A stretch of DNA of 55,193 nt from an uncultured Bacteroidota bacterium (GTDB taxonomy: Bacteria; Bacteroidota; Bacteroidia; Chitinophagales; Chitinophagaceae). Below are positions 35,310-44,368 of this stretch, piece after piece. Location of the stretch: positions 1 to 55,193 of the forward strand of contig CAIRYK010000079.1 in the NCBI GenBank assembly GCA_903882805.1, given 5' to 3'. Position 1 is the first letter of the stretch, and each line of letters begins with the position of its first letter. Position numbers and translations under genes: made by a program. The notes below the pieces were generated by a model. That model saw nothing but the letters and a program-made list of their open reading frames with translations, was not told the DNA's origin and ran no database searches.

Positions 35310-38093
35310 ATGAATCGTTTTTATGTAGCCCTATTGCTGGGCATGTTTAGTAGTGTTGCCGCCAGCGCCCAAACCTATACCATCAAAGGGACCGTGTACG
35401 ACACGCTGAATGCGGCGCCGCTGTCGCGCGCATCGGTAACCGTTATCCGGTTCAAAGACACCGTGATTGAGTCGTTTACGCGGGCGGGAGCCGATGGGGC
35501 ATTTAGGGTAAATGTGGCTACAGAAGGTAAGTATACGGTGCAAATCACCTTCCCCAGCTTTGCCGACTATGTAGATAAGATAACGATAAACAAACCCTCT
35601 ACCGACCTTGGCAAAATAGCCATGGTATCGAAAGAGCATTTGCTGAAGGAGTTTGTGCTGAAAAAGCAGGTGGCCGCCATAAAAATAAAGGGCGATACCA
35701 CCGAGTACATGGCCGACAGCTTTAAGGTAAAAGAGAATGCTACCGTAGAAGACCTGCTGAAGAGACTGCCCGGTATACAGGTAGATAAAAACGGCGCCAT
35801 AACAGCTCAGGGCCAAACAGTGGCCAAGGTGCTGGTAGATGGCGAGGAGTTTTTCTCTGACGACCCAAAGGTGATAACCAAGGGGCTGCAGGCCAATGCC
35901 GTGGAGAAGGTGCAGGTATATGACAAAAAAAGCGACCAGGCCATATTTACAGGCATAGACGATGGAGAAAAAGCCAAGACCATAAACCTTACGCTGAAGG
36001 AAGACAAGAAGAAAGGTTTTTTTGGTAAGATAGAAGCGGGAGCTGGCAATGCGGGCTACTTTCAGAATCAGGCCATGGTGAATGCTTTTAGAGGCAAGCG
36101 GCAGTTTTCCGCATTTGGTATAGCCTCTAATACCGACAAGGTAGGCCTGGGCTGGGAAGATAACGGCAAGTTTGGCGGCGGCGGCGGAACAACAGAAATT
36201 ACCGACGAAGGCTACTGGACGACGACCACCAGCAATTACGACGATTTTGGCGGATGGAGTGGACAGTATAGCGGCAACGGCCTACCCAAGGCATGGACCG
36301 GCGGCGTGCACTTTGCCGAGAAATGGAACAAAGAGAAAAACCACCTGAGCGCCAACTACAGATATGCGCAGCAAAATGTAGAGATAGATGGCGCCAACAT
36401 AACAGTAAACGCCCTGAACGGCGACACCATGCGCAAGAACACCGAACAGTCGCACCAGTTTAACACAGCTGAACGCCATGGCGTAGACCTGCTGTATGAA
36501 TTGAAGATAGATTCTAACACATCGGTAAGGTTTACTGCCAATGCGGGCACTAAAGACTCAAGATCGGCATCGCTGAATACTACCGAAACGCTGAACCTCA
36601 CGCCCGACGAAGGACCGAAGACCATCAATAACCGCACCACCACCAGCCTGACCAATGCGCAGTTCATCAATTCGGATCTGTTGTTCCGTCATAAGTTTGC
36701 CAAAAAGGGCCGCACGATGTCGGTAGATGTGAAGGAAAACTACAGCATATCTAAGGGCGAAGGCCACCTGAACTCTACGCTTACCAACCCCAGCGCACCC
36801 GCGCCTACCATTATAGACCAGAAGAAAATAAACGACAACAATTCGCTGGCGTTTTCTACTAAGGCTACCTATACCGAGCCGCTATCGAAGGTGGCGTTTG
36901 CAGAAGTGAGCTATGCACTGACGATAAACAACAGCGACGCCCTCAACTCGTCGTACGACAAAGCGCCGGGCAGCCGCGATTATACTACGCTGCGCGACAG
37001 CTTCAGCAGCAACTATCGGTACAACATTATGTCGAATATAGGTGGTCTTAACTTTAAGTTTGTGTACAAGAAAATGAACTTCGGCTTTGGTACGGAAGTG
37101 TCGAATGCAAAATTTTTACAGACCGATCTATTGCACGGCGACACATCGCACACCTACAACTACCTCAACCTGTTTCCGAAGGCCAACTTTACCTACAAGC
37201 TGGGCAAGCAAACGAGCTTTAGCTTTAGCTACAATGGCAGCACCAAGCAGCCAACCATAACGCAGATACAGCCGCTGAACCAAAACACCGACCCGCTGAA
37301 CATAACAGTGGGCAACCCGGGGCTGAAGCAGCAGTTTACCAACAGATTCAATTTACGGTTTAACGACTACAAGGTGCTTAGTGGAAGATATCTTTGGTCG
37401 GGGGTAACGCTCAATACAATTGCCGACGCCATATCTACTACCCAAACCATAAGCGGACCTGTGAGCACAACGCGCTATATAAATGTAGACGGCAACTATT
37501 CGGGCTACGCATACGGCGGCTACGGCTTTAAGATAAACAAGCTGGATATGCGCCTGGATCTGTCGCTGAATGTGAATGTAGACCATATAAACAGTGTGAT
37601 CAACAACATAAAGAACGTGAGCGACAACAACAGCTATACGTTTGGTCCGCAATTCAGAAAGGAGAAGGAAGATAAATACGAGTTTAGCTGGGAGCCAAGC
37701 GTCACCTATAATGATAATCGCTCTACCATAAGTAATTTTTCCACCAATTATTGGGTGTTGAACAACCAGCTAAGCGCAGAGGTGCAGCTACCCAAGAAGC
37801 TGGAGATAGGGTCGACAGCAGACATTATGATAAGGCAGAAAACAGTAGCCTTTACCACCAACAACGAGATAATAAAATGGAACGCCTATGTGAGTAAGAA
37901 GTTCCTGAAGCAAAGTCAGTTGGAGTTGAAACTGTCGGTGTACGACATACTGAATCAGAACACCGGCTATACGCGTACCGCCGAGGGTAGCTCGATTTAC
38001 CAGAACAGCTACAACACTATTCGCCGTTACGGTATGCTGAGCCTGTTGTGGAATTTCACCCATAGTCCTGCCGGAGCCCCTGCCGAAAACTAA
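35310..38093 (+). CDS. Outer-membrane TonB-receptor-like beta-barrel protein
   Basis: 927 residues from the ATG at 35310, giving the signal peptide MNRFYVALLLGMFSSVAASAQ. Residues about 22-105 form a CarboxypepD-regulatory-like domain (IKGTVYDTLNAAPLSRASVTV...). A plug-like domain follows (ATVEDLLKRLPGIQVDKNGAITAQGQTVAKVLVDGEEFFSDDPKVITKG) and the rest is a barrel of alternating aromatic strands of the OMP_b-brl_3 kind. The next gene is a GLPGLI protein, a common partner. It is predicted to take up or export a substrate; I see no SusD partner. Confidence 0.88.
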   Translation: MNRFYVALLLGMFSSVAASAQTYTIKGTVYDTLNAAPLSRASVTVIRFKDTVIESFTRAGADGAFRVNVATEGKYTVQITFPSFADYVDKITINKPSTDLGKIAMVSKEHLLKEFVLKKQVAAIKIKGDTTEYMADSFKVKENATVEDLLKRLPGIQVDKNGAITAQGQTVAKVLVDGEEFFSDDPKVITKGLQANAVEKVQVYDKKSDQAIFTGIDDGEKAKTINLTLKEDKKKGFFGKIEAGAGNAGYFQNQAMVNAFRGKRQFSAFGIASNTDKVGLGWEDNGKFGGGGGTTEITDEGYWTTTTSNYDDFGGWSGQYSGNGLPKAWTGGVHFAEKWNKEKNHLSANYRYAQQNVEIDGANITVNALNGDTMRKNTEQSHQFNTAERHGVDLLYELKIDSNTSVRFTANAGTKDSRSASLNTTETLNLTPDEGPKTINNRTTTSLTNAQFINSDLLFRHKFAKKGRTMSVDVKENYSISKGEGHLNSTLTNPSAPAPTIIDQKKINDNNSLAFSTKATYTEPLSKVAFAEVSYALTINNSDALNSSYDKAPGSRDYTTLRDSFSSNYRYNIMSNIGGLNFKFVYKKMNFGFGTEVSNAKFLQTDLLHGDTSHTYNYLNLFPKANFTYKLGKQTSFSFSYNGSTKQPTITQIQPLNQNTDPLNITVGNPGLKQQFTNRFNLRFNDYKVLSGRYLWSGVTLNTIADAISTTQTISGPVSTTRYINVDGNYSGYAYGGYGFKINKLDMRLDLSLNVNVDHINSVINNIKNVSDNNSYTFGPQFRKEKEDKYEFSWEPSVTYNDNRSTISNFSTNYWVLNNQLSAEVQLPKKLEIGSTADIMIRQKTVAFTTNNEIIKWNAYVSKKFLKQSQLELKLSVYDILNQNTGYTRTAEGSSIYQNSYNTIRRYGMLSLLWNFTHSPAGAPAEN

Positions 38094-38119
38094 CCTATCG
38101 CTATAAAACAACTGGATTT

Positions 38120-38869
38120 ATGAAAAAGATACAACTCACTATCGGGCTGCTGCTCAGCTTCGCGCTCACCGGCTTTGCCCAGTATATTACCGCCGGAAAA
38201 ATAGAATACGAGAAAAAAGTGAGCCTTCACGCCATGATGAAGGATTATGACGATGGCAATAACTCGTGGTACGAGCGCGTGAAATCGCAGTTGCCGCAAT
38301 TCAGTTTTTACTATTTCGACCTGTTGTTTGATACTGGCCGTACAGTGTACCGACCCGGCCGCGAGGTAGATAATAAGGGTGCGCGTATGTGGGGCGAGTC
38401 GCCGGCAGGAGAGAACAAGGTGTTCACCAACCTGATAACCGGAAAAGTAACCGCTCAGAAAGATGTGTTTGAGAAGAAGTTTATGGTGCAGGATAGCATG
38501 CGTAAGCTGGACTGGAAAGTGAAAGATGAGATAAGAATAATAGCCGATTTTAAGTGCAGAAAAGCCGTGAGCCGTATTTGCGATTCGGTGTATGTAATAG
38601 CATTTTATACAGAGGATATCATACCTGCCGGCGGCCCCGAGATGTTTGGCGGATTGCCAGGCATGATACTGGAGCTGGCCATACCGCGCCTGCACACCAC
38701 CTGGACAGCCACAAAAATTGAGGTTACGCCGCCTAAGGAAACAGATTTTGGCGCACCCGAAAAGAGCAAGAAAGTGGTGACCCAGAAAGAGCTGAACGAA
38801 ACAGTGCAGAGTAGCCTTAAAGACTGGGGCAAGTGGGCTGCCCGCAACCTGTGGTGGATAGCGCTGTAG
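38120..38869 (+). CDS. GLPGLI family protein
   Basis: 249 residues. Signal peptide about 1-21, then a beta-rich body that starts ITAGKIEYEKKVSLH and carries the diagnostic GGLPGMILELAIPR at about 174-187 (GLPGLI pattern). Members occur only in Bacteroidota and often follow TonB-like barrel genes; the function is unknown, perhaps periplasmic assistance to the receptor. It starts 26 bases after the barrel gene, so the two likely form an operon. Confidence 0.9.
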   Translation: MKKIQLTIGLLLSFALTGFAQYITAGKIEYEKKVSLHAMMKDYDDGNNSWYERVKSQLPQFSFYYFDLLFDTGRTVYRPGREVDNKGARMWGESPAGENKVFTNLITGKVTAQKDVFEKKFMVQDSMRKLDWKVKDEIRIIADFKCRKAVSRICDSVYVIAFYTEDIIPAGGPEMFGGLPGMILELAIPRLHTTWTATKIEVTPPKETDFGAPEKSKKVVTQKELNETVQSSLKDWGKWAARNLWWIAL

Positions 38870-38983
38870 GCCAATTTGCGTTCATTTTTCGGTATATCCG
38901 TTCGCGTGCACTCATATTCCCCTCGATTTTTTTGGATTTTAGACGATACAAAAATGGGGGAATATTTTTAATCGTTTTGGACA

Positions 38984-39031
38984 GCCTACCCGTAGGGTCG
39001 CAACAATGTCCGCATGGCGATTAAACGGTAT
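38984..39031 (+). repeat. Dispersed repeat R2, copy 3
   Basis: CGTAGGGTCGCAACAATG ... GCATGGCGATTAAACGGTATTAAT; it shares CGTAGGGTCGCAACAA exactly with copy 1 (4011-4054, opposite strand). Confidence 0.7.
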
Positions 39032-39078
39032 TAATCGATAAAACGAAGCGCAGCACAAACCTAACGCCATAAAAAACA

Positions 39079-39117
39079 AAAACCGGAAACGCCATTTTGG
39101 GCATTTCCGGTTTTATG
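39079..39117. terminator. Terminator between GLPGLI and BlaR1-like genes
   Basis: AAACCGGAAA-CGCC / GGC-ATTTCCGGTTT stem with flanking A and T tracts, suitable for both convergent transcripts. Confidence 0.8.
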
Positions 39118-39137
39118 TTTATCGCAATATCGCCATG

Positions 39138-40634
39138 CTATTTTTTGTGGGCCTCTACTACGCCTTCCAGAATGTGGGTGCATAGCTCCGTTAGCTTGGT
39201 GTCGTCTTGCAGGTGCTGCATCTGTTTTTTGTTCTTTATGTCGCCCAGCTCAAGTATGGCCGCTGCCGATGCGGTGGAGCGCAGCACAAGTGGACTCTTT
39301 TCTGTAAATGCATTTTTTTGTTCCCATTCGGGGCGTGCGGCATGTTTGTAAATAGCGTATGCCAGCCGTTTGCTGTCGTCGGCCTTAGGATTTTTGCTGT
39401 TTATGGCAATACCAAAGGTTCCGTTACAGGTTTCTTTTCCCGGCTGGTCGTCTATGTGTATAGACAAGAAGTCGTCGGGTTGCAGTTGGTTGGTCATTGC
39501 TACGCGCTCTTCCAGGCTCAGGGGCTGGTCGGTACTTCTGGTCATGCTCACTTCTATATTGTAGTCGGGAGCCAGTTGTTGCAGGCGTTTGGCTACTTTC
39601 AGACTAAGGTCTTTTTCTGTTAGCGTTCCCGAATGGCAGCCTTCGTCGTTTCCACCATGGCCGGCATCTACCATCAGCGTTATCTTGTTTTCGCTTTTTA
39701 CTGGCGCGCTTTTATTAGCCTCGCGGGGGTGAAAAGAGCAAATAAAAATACTGCCGGCAATAATGGGTAGCGCAGCCGCACGCCTTAAGGCCGAAGCCCT
39801 TACTTTTTTATTTGTTTGTAGCATGGTCAATCGTCTTTTTATGGGTGAAGAAAAAAATTGGTGTTCGGGCATAAAAGTGGCCGCGCAACAATGTGCCTGC
39901 AGCAGCATACGGGCAAATGCATCGGAATAGTCGTCTTCTTTTATGCCATCGTTATTGTTTATTATAGCCTGTTCATCTGCCAAAAACTCGTGTATCATAC
40001 CCAGTTCTTTCTGTATAAGCCAGTAAAACGGATTCATCCAGAAAATGCATGTGAGCGTCTGGCAGATCAGTTTGTCGTAGGTGTGTTTTTGTTGTATGTG
40101 GGCCAACTCATGTCGCAGTATCATTCTGCCGCCAGGCGTGTCGGTAGGTATGCCGGCGCGCCAGTAGATACGGTTCATAAAAGAGAAAGGCGCATTGGGC
40201 ATATCAGTGTGTAGCAGCATTATGCCGTCTGTCAGTGTAGTGGGGTACAGGCTACCGGCGCGTACTATCCGCGCTATGCGCAGCAGCATTATGGCAACCA
40301 GACCAATACTTACAGCGGCAACTAATGACATAACAATCATTTGCCAGTCGGCCCCCGGAGGTGCAGCGCTTACTGTGGCCTGCGCTGTGGTATCGGCGCC
40401 ATCGAGCGTATGTAGTAGCGCCTGCGCTTTGGTAACAATCGCCTGCGGCTGGCGCTGTATTGTCCACCAACTGAAGTGCAGCAACGGTATCTGTATACTT
40501 GCATAAAGCGTAAGCAGCATAAAATATCTGTTGTAGCTGTGCAGGCGTTTGTTTCTGAGCGCCAGCACATACCATGCCCACAATATGCCGCTCACGGTTA
40601 TGCTCTTTAGCGTAAAGACTATCAACTCATTCAT
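39138..40634 (-). CDS. BlaR1/MecR1-like M56 peptidase fused to N-acetylmuramoyl-L-alanine amidase
   Basis: 498 residues. Residues 1-130 have about three membrane helices. HELAH at 175-179 with a downstream E-x-x-ADEQA (about 216-223) is the M56 zinc site of BlaR1-type proteases, which cleave the BlaI repressor. After a fourth helix near 285-300 the C-terminus (about 317-495) is an amidase_3 domain: VDAGHGGNDEG (Zn His), LEERVAMTNQ, SIHID and ILELG (catalytic Glu). All key residues are there. Where other BlaR1 proteins carry a penicillin-binding sensor, this one carries a wall amidase on the outside. Nine bases separate it from blaI upstream. Confidence 0.85.
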   Translation of the reverse strand: MNELIVFTLKSITVSGILWAWYVLALRNKRLHSYNRYFMLLTLYASIQIPLLHFSWWTIQRQPQAIVTKAQALLHTLDGADTTAQATVSAAPPGADWQMIVMSLVAAVSIGLVAIMLLRIARIVRAGSLYPTTLTDGIMLLHTDMPNAPFSFMNRIYWRAGIPTDTPGGRMILRHELAHIQQKHTYDKLICQTLTCIFWMNPFYWLIQKELGMIHEFLADEQAIINNNDGIKEDDYSDAFARMLLQAHCCAATFMPEHQFFSSPIKRRLTMLQTNKKVRASALRRAAALPIIAGSIFICSFHPREANKSAPVKSENKITLMVDAGHGGNDEGCHSGTLTEKDLSLKVAKRLQQLAPDYNIEVSMTRSTDQPLSLEERVAMTNQLQPDDFLSIHIDDQPGKETCNGTFGIAINSKNPKADDSKRLAYAIYKHAARPEWEQKNAFTEKSPLVLRSTASAAAILELGDIKNKKQMQHLQDDTKLTELCTHILEGVVEAHKK

Positions 40635-40643
40635 ATACCTATG

Positions 40644-41000
40644 CTATTTTTTCTTTAGTTGTTGTAACAATAACTCCAGATCGGCTACAGATAATTGCTG
40701 TTCATCTACCAAAAACGACACTATGCCGCTATAAGAGCCTTCAAAATACCCCTTGGCCATATTACTGAGCGTGCCTTTTGAGTAGGCTTGCTTTGATACC
40801 AACGGATAATACCTATGTATGCGGCCTATGGGCTCTATGCGCACAAACTCCTTTTCTACCAGTGTTTTCAGTATTGTGGCTACTGTGTTTTTATGCGGCT
40901 GCGGTTCGGGCATATTGTCCACCACTTCCATCAGCAAACCGCTTTCCAGCTTCCACAATACCTTCATCACTTGCTCCTCTGCTCTTGTCAACGACTTCAT
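40644..41000 (-). CDS. BlaI/MecI-family repressor
   Basis: 118 residues from the ATG at 41000. The winged helix LTRAEEQVMKVLWKLESGLLMEVVDNMPEPQPHKNTVATILKTLVEKEFVRIEPIGRIHRYYPLVS is that of BlaI/MecI/CopY, including the cleavage-prone wing and C-terminal dimerisation helices. It is expected to be cut by the M56 partner on a wall-damage signal, releasing transcription of both genes. Two palindromic operators sit directly upstream. Confidence 0.9.
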   Translation of the reverse strand: MKSLTRAEEQVMKVLWKLESGLLMEVVDNMPEPQPHKNTVATILKTLVEKEFVRIEPIGRIHRYYPLVSKQAYSKGTLSNMAKGYFEGSYSGIVSFLVDEQQLSVADLELLLQQLKKK

Positions 41001-41002
41001 TA

Positions 41003-41043
41003 AACTATATTTATAGTTCAAATCTAAAACTATATTTATAGTT
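41003..41043. promoter_or_regulatory. Two tandem BlaI operators
   Basis: Identical 16-bp palindromes AACTATA-TT-TATAGTT at 41003-41018 and 41028-41043, centres 25 bases apart. The first starts 3 bases above the blaI start codon, so the sites overlap the leader and probably the promoter. They fit a repressor dimer pair; they also lie in the spacer of the divergent MFS gene. Confidence 0.85.
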
Positions 41044-41189
41044 CACCAAACAAAATGGGAGAATTTTTTTTTACTGGCGCTTATAATTCGTTCTCTGTTA
41101 ATCGATTGGCTGTTGGTTCGTCAAAAATTCCCGGCATTATATTATTGATTGATGATTGCTTATTTTAGCCATCGGCACAACAGTAGTAT

Positions 41190-42422
41190 ATGAGCGCAGC
41201 AAACCATAAAATGTATAATTCCCCATTCAATATTACTGTGTTGGTTGCCGGCATTGGTTTCTTTATCGATGCGTTCGATCTGTTTCTTTTCAATGTATAC
41301 CGTATTCCCTCGCTTAAAGACCTCGGCTTATCGGGCAGCCAATTGACGCTTACCGGCGAGAAATTGTTGTCTATACAGATGGCGGGCATGATGCTTGGCG
41401 GCATTATTACAGGTATTTATGCCGACAAAAAGGGTCGCGTTACGGTTTTGTATGGTTCCATATTGCTGTACTCGCTAGCCAACTTTGCCAATGCGTTTGT
41501 ACACGATGTAAATACTTATGCTGTAATTAGATTTCTGGCAGGTGTAGGGCTTGCCGGCGAACTGGGGGCAGGTATTACGCTGGTATCGGAGAGCATGACG
41601 GTAGAAAAGAGGGGCTATGGCACCATACTTGTGGCCACGCTCGGGGCGCTGGGCGCTGTTACAGCCGGGCTCATTGGCGACGTTCTGCCCTGGCGCTATG
41701 CGTTTCTTGCTGCTGGGGTGGCGGGCGGCATTCTGCTACTGCTCCGCCTCAAATCGTTTGAGCCATCCATGTTTAACGACACCAAACTGACTACCGAAAA
41801 ACGGGGTTCGCTGGTACTACTGTTTTCCGCTCCCAAACGGACGCTTAAATATGTAGCCTGCATACTAATGGGCATACCTATATGGTACAGCGTAGGTCTG
41901 CTCATCACTTTATCGCCCGAGATTGCGAAAAACCACGGCATAGTGGGGCTTAAGTTATCTACCTGCTTCATCCTGTTTCAGGTAGGTATTACCAGCGGCG
42001 ACCTGCTCAGCGGCATACTTAGCCAATTGTTCCGCAGCCGTAAAAAAATTCTCCTATCGTTTATGGCGTTGGGCATACTGGCAACGGCTTACCATTTTAT
42101 TCGAATCAATACCAGCCAGCAACTGAATATCACCTCATTGCTCATGGGGTTGGGTTGCGGCTACCTCTCGGTGTTTGTAACAACAACCGCCGAACACTTT
42201 GGCATCAATTTGCGGGTAACGGTAACCGCTACTGTTACCAACTTTATGCGGGGAGCGCTGGTTCTGCTCATACCCTTGCATCAAGGCCTGGAGCATGCCT
42301 TTGGCCTGAGTCTTACCGGTGGGCTCGCCATTACGGGCTGCATAGTTTGGGCGCTGGCTTTGATATCGGCGCTGGCCCTCCCCGATACTTTTGGCAAATC
42401 GCTTGCGTTCACCGAGTCGTAG
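41190..42422 (+). CDS. MFS transporter (sugar/organic-acid type)
   Basis: 410 residues, about 12 membrane segments. Motif A is GGIITGIYADKKGRVTVLYG, preceded by a VAGIGFFIDAFDLFLFNVY start; motif B-like RFLAGVGLAGELGAGITLVSE is typical of the aromatic-acid or sugar:proton symporter groups. Divergent from blaI. The substrate is not evident. Confidence 0.85.
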   Translation: MSAANHKMYNSPFNITVLVAGIGFFIDAFDLFLFNVYRIPSLKDLGLSGSQLTLTGEKLLSIQMAGMMLGGIITGIYADKKGRVTVLYGSILLYSLANFANAFVHDVNTYAVIRFLAGVGLAGELGAGITLVSESMTVEKRGYGTILVATLGALGAVTAGLIGDVLPWRYAFLAAGVAGGILLLLRLKSFEPSMFNDTKLTTEKRGSLVLLFSAPKRTLKYVACILMGIPIWYSVGLLITLSPEIAKNHGIVGLKLSTCFILFQVGITSGDLLSGILSQLFRSRKKILLSFMALGILATAYHFIRINTSQQLNITSLLMGLGCGYLSVFVTTTAEHFGINLRVTVTATVTNFMRGALVLLIPLHQGLEHAFGLSLTGGLAITGCIVWALALISALALPDTFGKSLAFTES

Positions 42423-42472
42423 TATGGGAGGGCGGTTATGGGTTTAGTAGCTCCTATAATAGCGTATATGCT

Positions 42473-42958
42473 ATGCATACTGTACAAAACGTTTATTTTC
42501 ACAAGAAATATGAAAAAAGTATATTCCTATCCGCCTTTGCAGCAATAACGCTATTTGCCGGTTGCTCAAAAATTTCCGGTAGTAAATCTACCGGCTCAAT
42601 GTCGGCCACCATCAATGTCGAATCGTTCGGCGTTCATCATTACACCGTTGGCTCGTCGAGCCTCGGTGGACTATATATAATTGGGTACGAAACTGCTGTA
42701 GGCGTTGGCAGGTATATAGAAATGGCGATTACCAACCATACCGATGGGGCTACCGGCACATATGCCATCACCACCTACCCAGACCAAACCGTAACCGCCA
42801 CATTAGATTCTAACAACAGCGGCCAGCTGGTGCGAACGGGCACAATAACCATTAGTTCGGCTACATTGGGCGCTATTTCCGGCACATTCTCTTTCAACTG
42901 TGTCAATGGGTCGCTCTCATGGACTATAGCTGGCGGTGTTTTTAACGCAGTTAAATAA
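42473..42958 (+). CDS. Lipoprotein with an apparent start-codon slip
   Basis: In its reading frame the gene runs from an ATG at 42473 to a stop at 42956-42958 (161 residues) and holds a signal with lipobox FAGC. A better start, ATGAAAAAAG at 42510, is out of frame by one base: one more A would give MKKSIFLSAFAAITLFAGC, a textbook lipoprotein signal. Six A are present where seven are needed. The mature part (~130 residues) is Ser/Thr-rich and beta-like (FGVHHYTVGSSSL..., TGTYAITTYPDQT); function unknown. Confidence 0.6.
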   Translation: MHTVQNVYFHKKYEKSIFLSAFAAITLFAGCSKISGSKSTGSMSATINVESFGVHHYTVGSSSLGGLYIIGYETAVGVGRYIEMAITNHTDGATGTYAITTYPDQTVTATLDSNNSGQLVRTGTITISSATLGAISGTFSFNCVNGSLSWTIAGGVFNAVK

Positions 42959-43112
42959 CAATAGTATAGCCGGCTCTTATAGCCTGATTGCTCAAATAGC
43001 GTTAATATAGCATTGGTATTGGCCAAGCATGGTTGATTAGGGTTTGCATCTGTTGATGCCTATACCTTGTGTGCAGTTGCTCTACAACCCATGGGCATGC
43101 ATACCAAGCTCA

Positions 43113-44126
43113 TTATTCCATATAATGGTCCAACGACTGTTTTATGCGTCGTTTTATATGAGTTGCCAATATTTTGGGCGCCAGCACTTTAATATTTTCA
43201 CCAAAACCCAGTATTTCCCGCTCCAGTTCAAAATTCAGCACCACGTCTATTCTTATTATTATGCCATTTTCATCTTCTTTCATTACTTGCTGCGATGCAT
43301 GCAGCGGCTTAGTGAGCACATAGGGCGCATTGGGTTTGTTTACAAAAAGTATCACTTTGTTGCCGCGGTCTTTTTCTGTTTTCGTCACACCCAGCAAGTC
43401 GCTGAAATAACGCTCGAAATCAACGCCTTCGTAAGGTATAAATGGCTCCTTGGGCAACTCCTGAAACGATACAATACGGTCTAATGCCAGCGTTATCAGC
43501 GGATTCTGTTTTTTTGCGCGGCATATCAGAAACCACCTATTGCGGTATTCTTTGAGCAGGTAGGGGTAGTATATCTGCTGGCGCGCTGTAGCTACTTTAA
43601 ACGATTTATACTCGAGCAGCAACGCTCGCTTTGCAGCAATAGCCTCATACAGGGGCATAATATGCTCCAGCCCTTTCAGCATACTATTGTTTTCAAACTG
43701 TATGTAGTTTGCCGGGGTGCTGCCGGCTTTGCTAAGGTTGTTTTCCAGCCGGGCTATCATATCGCTCATTTCATCAAAGTAGGTAAAGCCGTTAAGTTGC
43801 TTTAGTATGCTCACTGCCTGCTTTAGTTTGCCTATATCTGCATTATTTATGGGCGCTTTTGTTATGCTATAGGCGGGGTCGTCGTAGGCATAGTATTTTT
43901 TGTCGCGCACTACTATGGGCGCATTATAGCCCAGCTTATTGCTGCGCATCAGTTGTATGTCGGCTTGTATTGTGCGCCTGCTAATGCCCGTGTGTATGCC
44001 TTCGTACTCATACAGGCGTTCGCCCACTTTAATAATCAGGTCGTCGAGCGTCCATTTTCTGAACCTGTTCTTCAGACATTCGTCAATAGCCCGATAGCGA
44101 ATTAGTGCAAGTTTGTTGGCTGCCAT
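43113..44126 (-). CDS. WYL-domain transcriptional regulator
   Basis: 337 residues. N-terminal winged helix (about 8-65: ALIRYRAIDECLKN...GISRRTIQADIQLMRSNKL). Residues ~140-330 hold the WYL domain (ALLLEYKSF...IYYPYLLKEYRNRWFLICRAKKQNPLITLALDRIVSF) and a C-terminal WCX-like region. It is divergent from the Ro60 gene across a spacer with two palindromes. WYL proteins are known to bind nucleic acid or nucleotide-like ligands, so it could take the place of the CARF-domain RtcR that controls proteobacterial RNA-repair operons. That role is inferred from position. Confidence 0.85.
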   Translation of the reverse strand: MAANKLALIRYRAIDECLKNRFRKWTLDDLIIKVGERLYEYEGIHTGISRRTIQADIQLMRSNKLGYNAPIVVRDKKYYAYDDPAYSITKAPINNADIGKLKQAVSILKQLNGFTYFDEMSDMIARLENNLSKAGSTPANYIQFENNSMLKGLEHIMPLYEAIAAKRALLLEYKSFKVATARQQIYYPYLLKEYRNRWFLICRAKKQNPLITLALDRIVSFQELPKEPFIPYEGVDFERYFSDLLGVTKTEKDRGNKVILFVNKPNAPYVLTKPLHASQQVMKEDENGIIIRIDVVLNFELEREILGFGENIKVLAPKILATHIKRRIKQSLDHYME

Positions 44127-44162
44127 ATGCAGTAAGTGTGGCGTTAAGGTACGAAACTCTAC

Positions 44163-44303
44163 AGCTACTGCGCAATGTATTTGCGCAGTAGCTCTTTTTA
44201 AAAACTATTTTCAGTGTTTTTAAAAATATTTTTCGGCCACCAGAGCGGCTTTCAGCCAATTGAGCGAAATTATTTTTTACTGCGCAAGTGTACTGCGTAG
44301 TGG
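44163..44303. promoter_or_regulatory. Two operator-like palindromes between WYL and Ro60 genes
   Basis: Site 1: AGCTACTGCGCAA-TGTAT-TTGCGCAGTAGCT (44163-44193), a perfect 13-bp inverted repeat. Site 2: TACTGCGCA ... TGCGTAGTG (44278-44302), a partial inverted repeat sharing TACTGCGCA, also readable as the direct repeat TACTGCGYA. Site 1 is near the WYL start, site 2 about 65 bases before the Ro60 start. They are the likely binding sites of the WYL regulator. Confidence 0.75.
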
Positions 44304-44368
44304 CTTTAGACTTTTGTGTTGTTGAAAGGAAATAACAAATACCACACCAACACAAAACAGCAAACCAT

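Noticed and set aside
42155-42472. N-terminal extension of the lipoprotein ORF into the MFS gene
   Set aside because: The upstream part overlaps the transporter in another frame and is a shadow.
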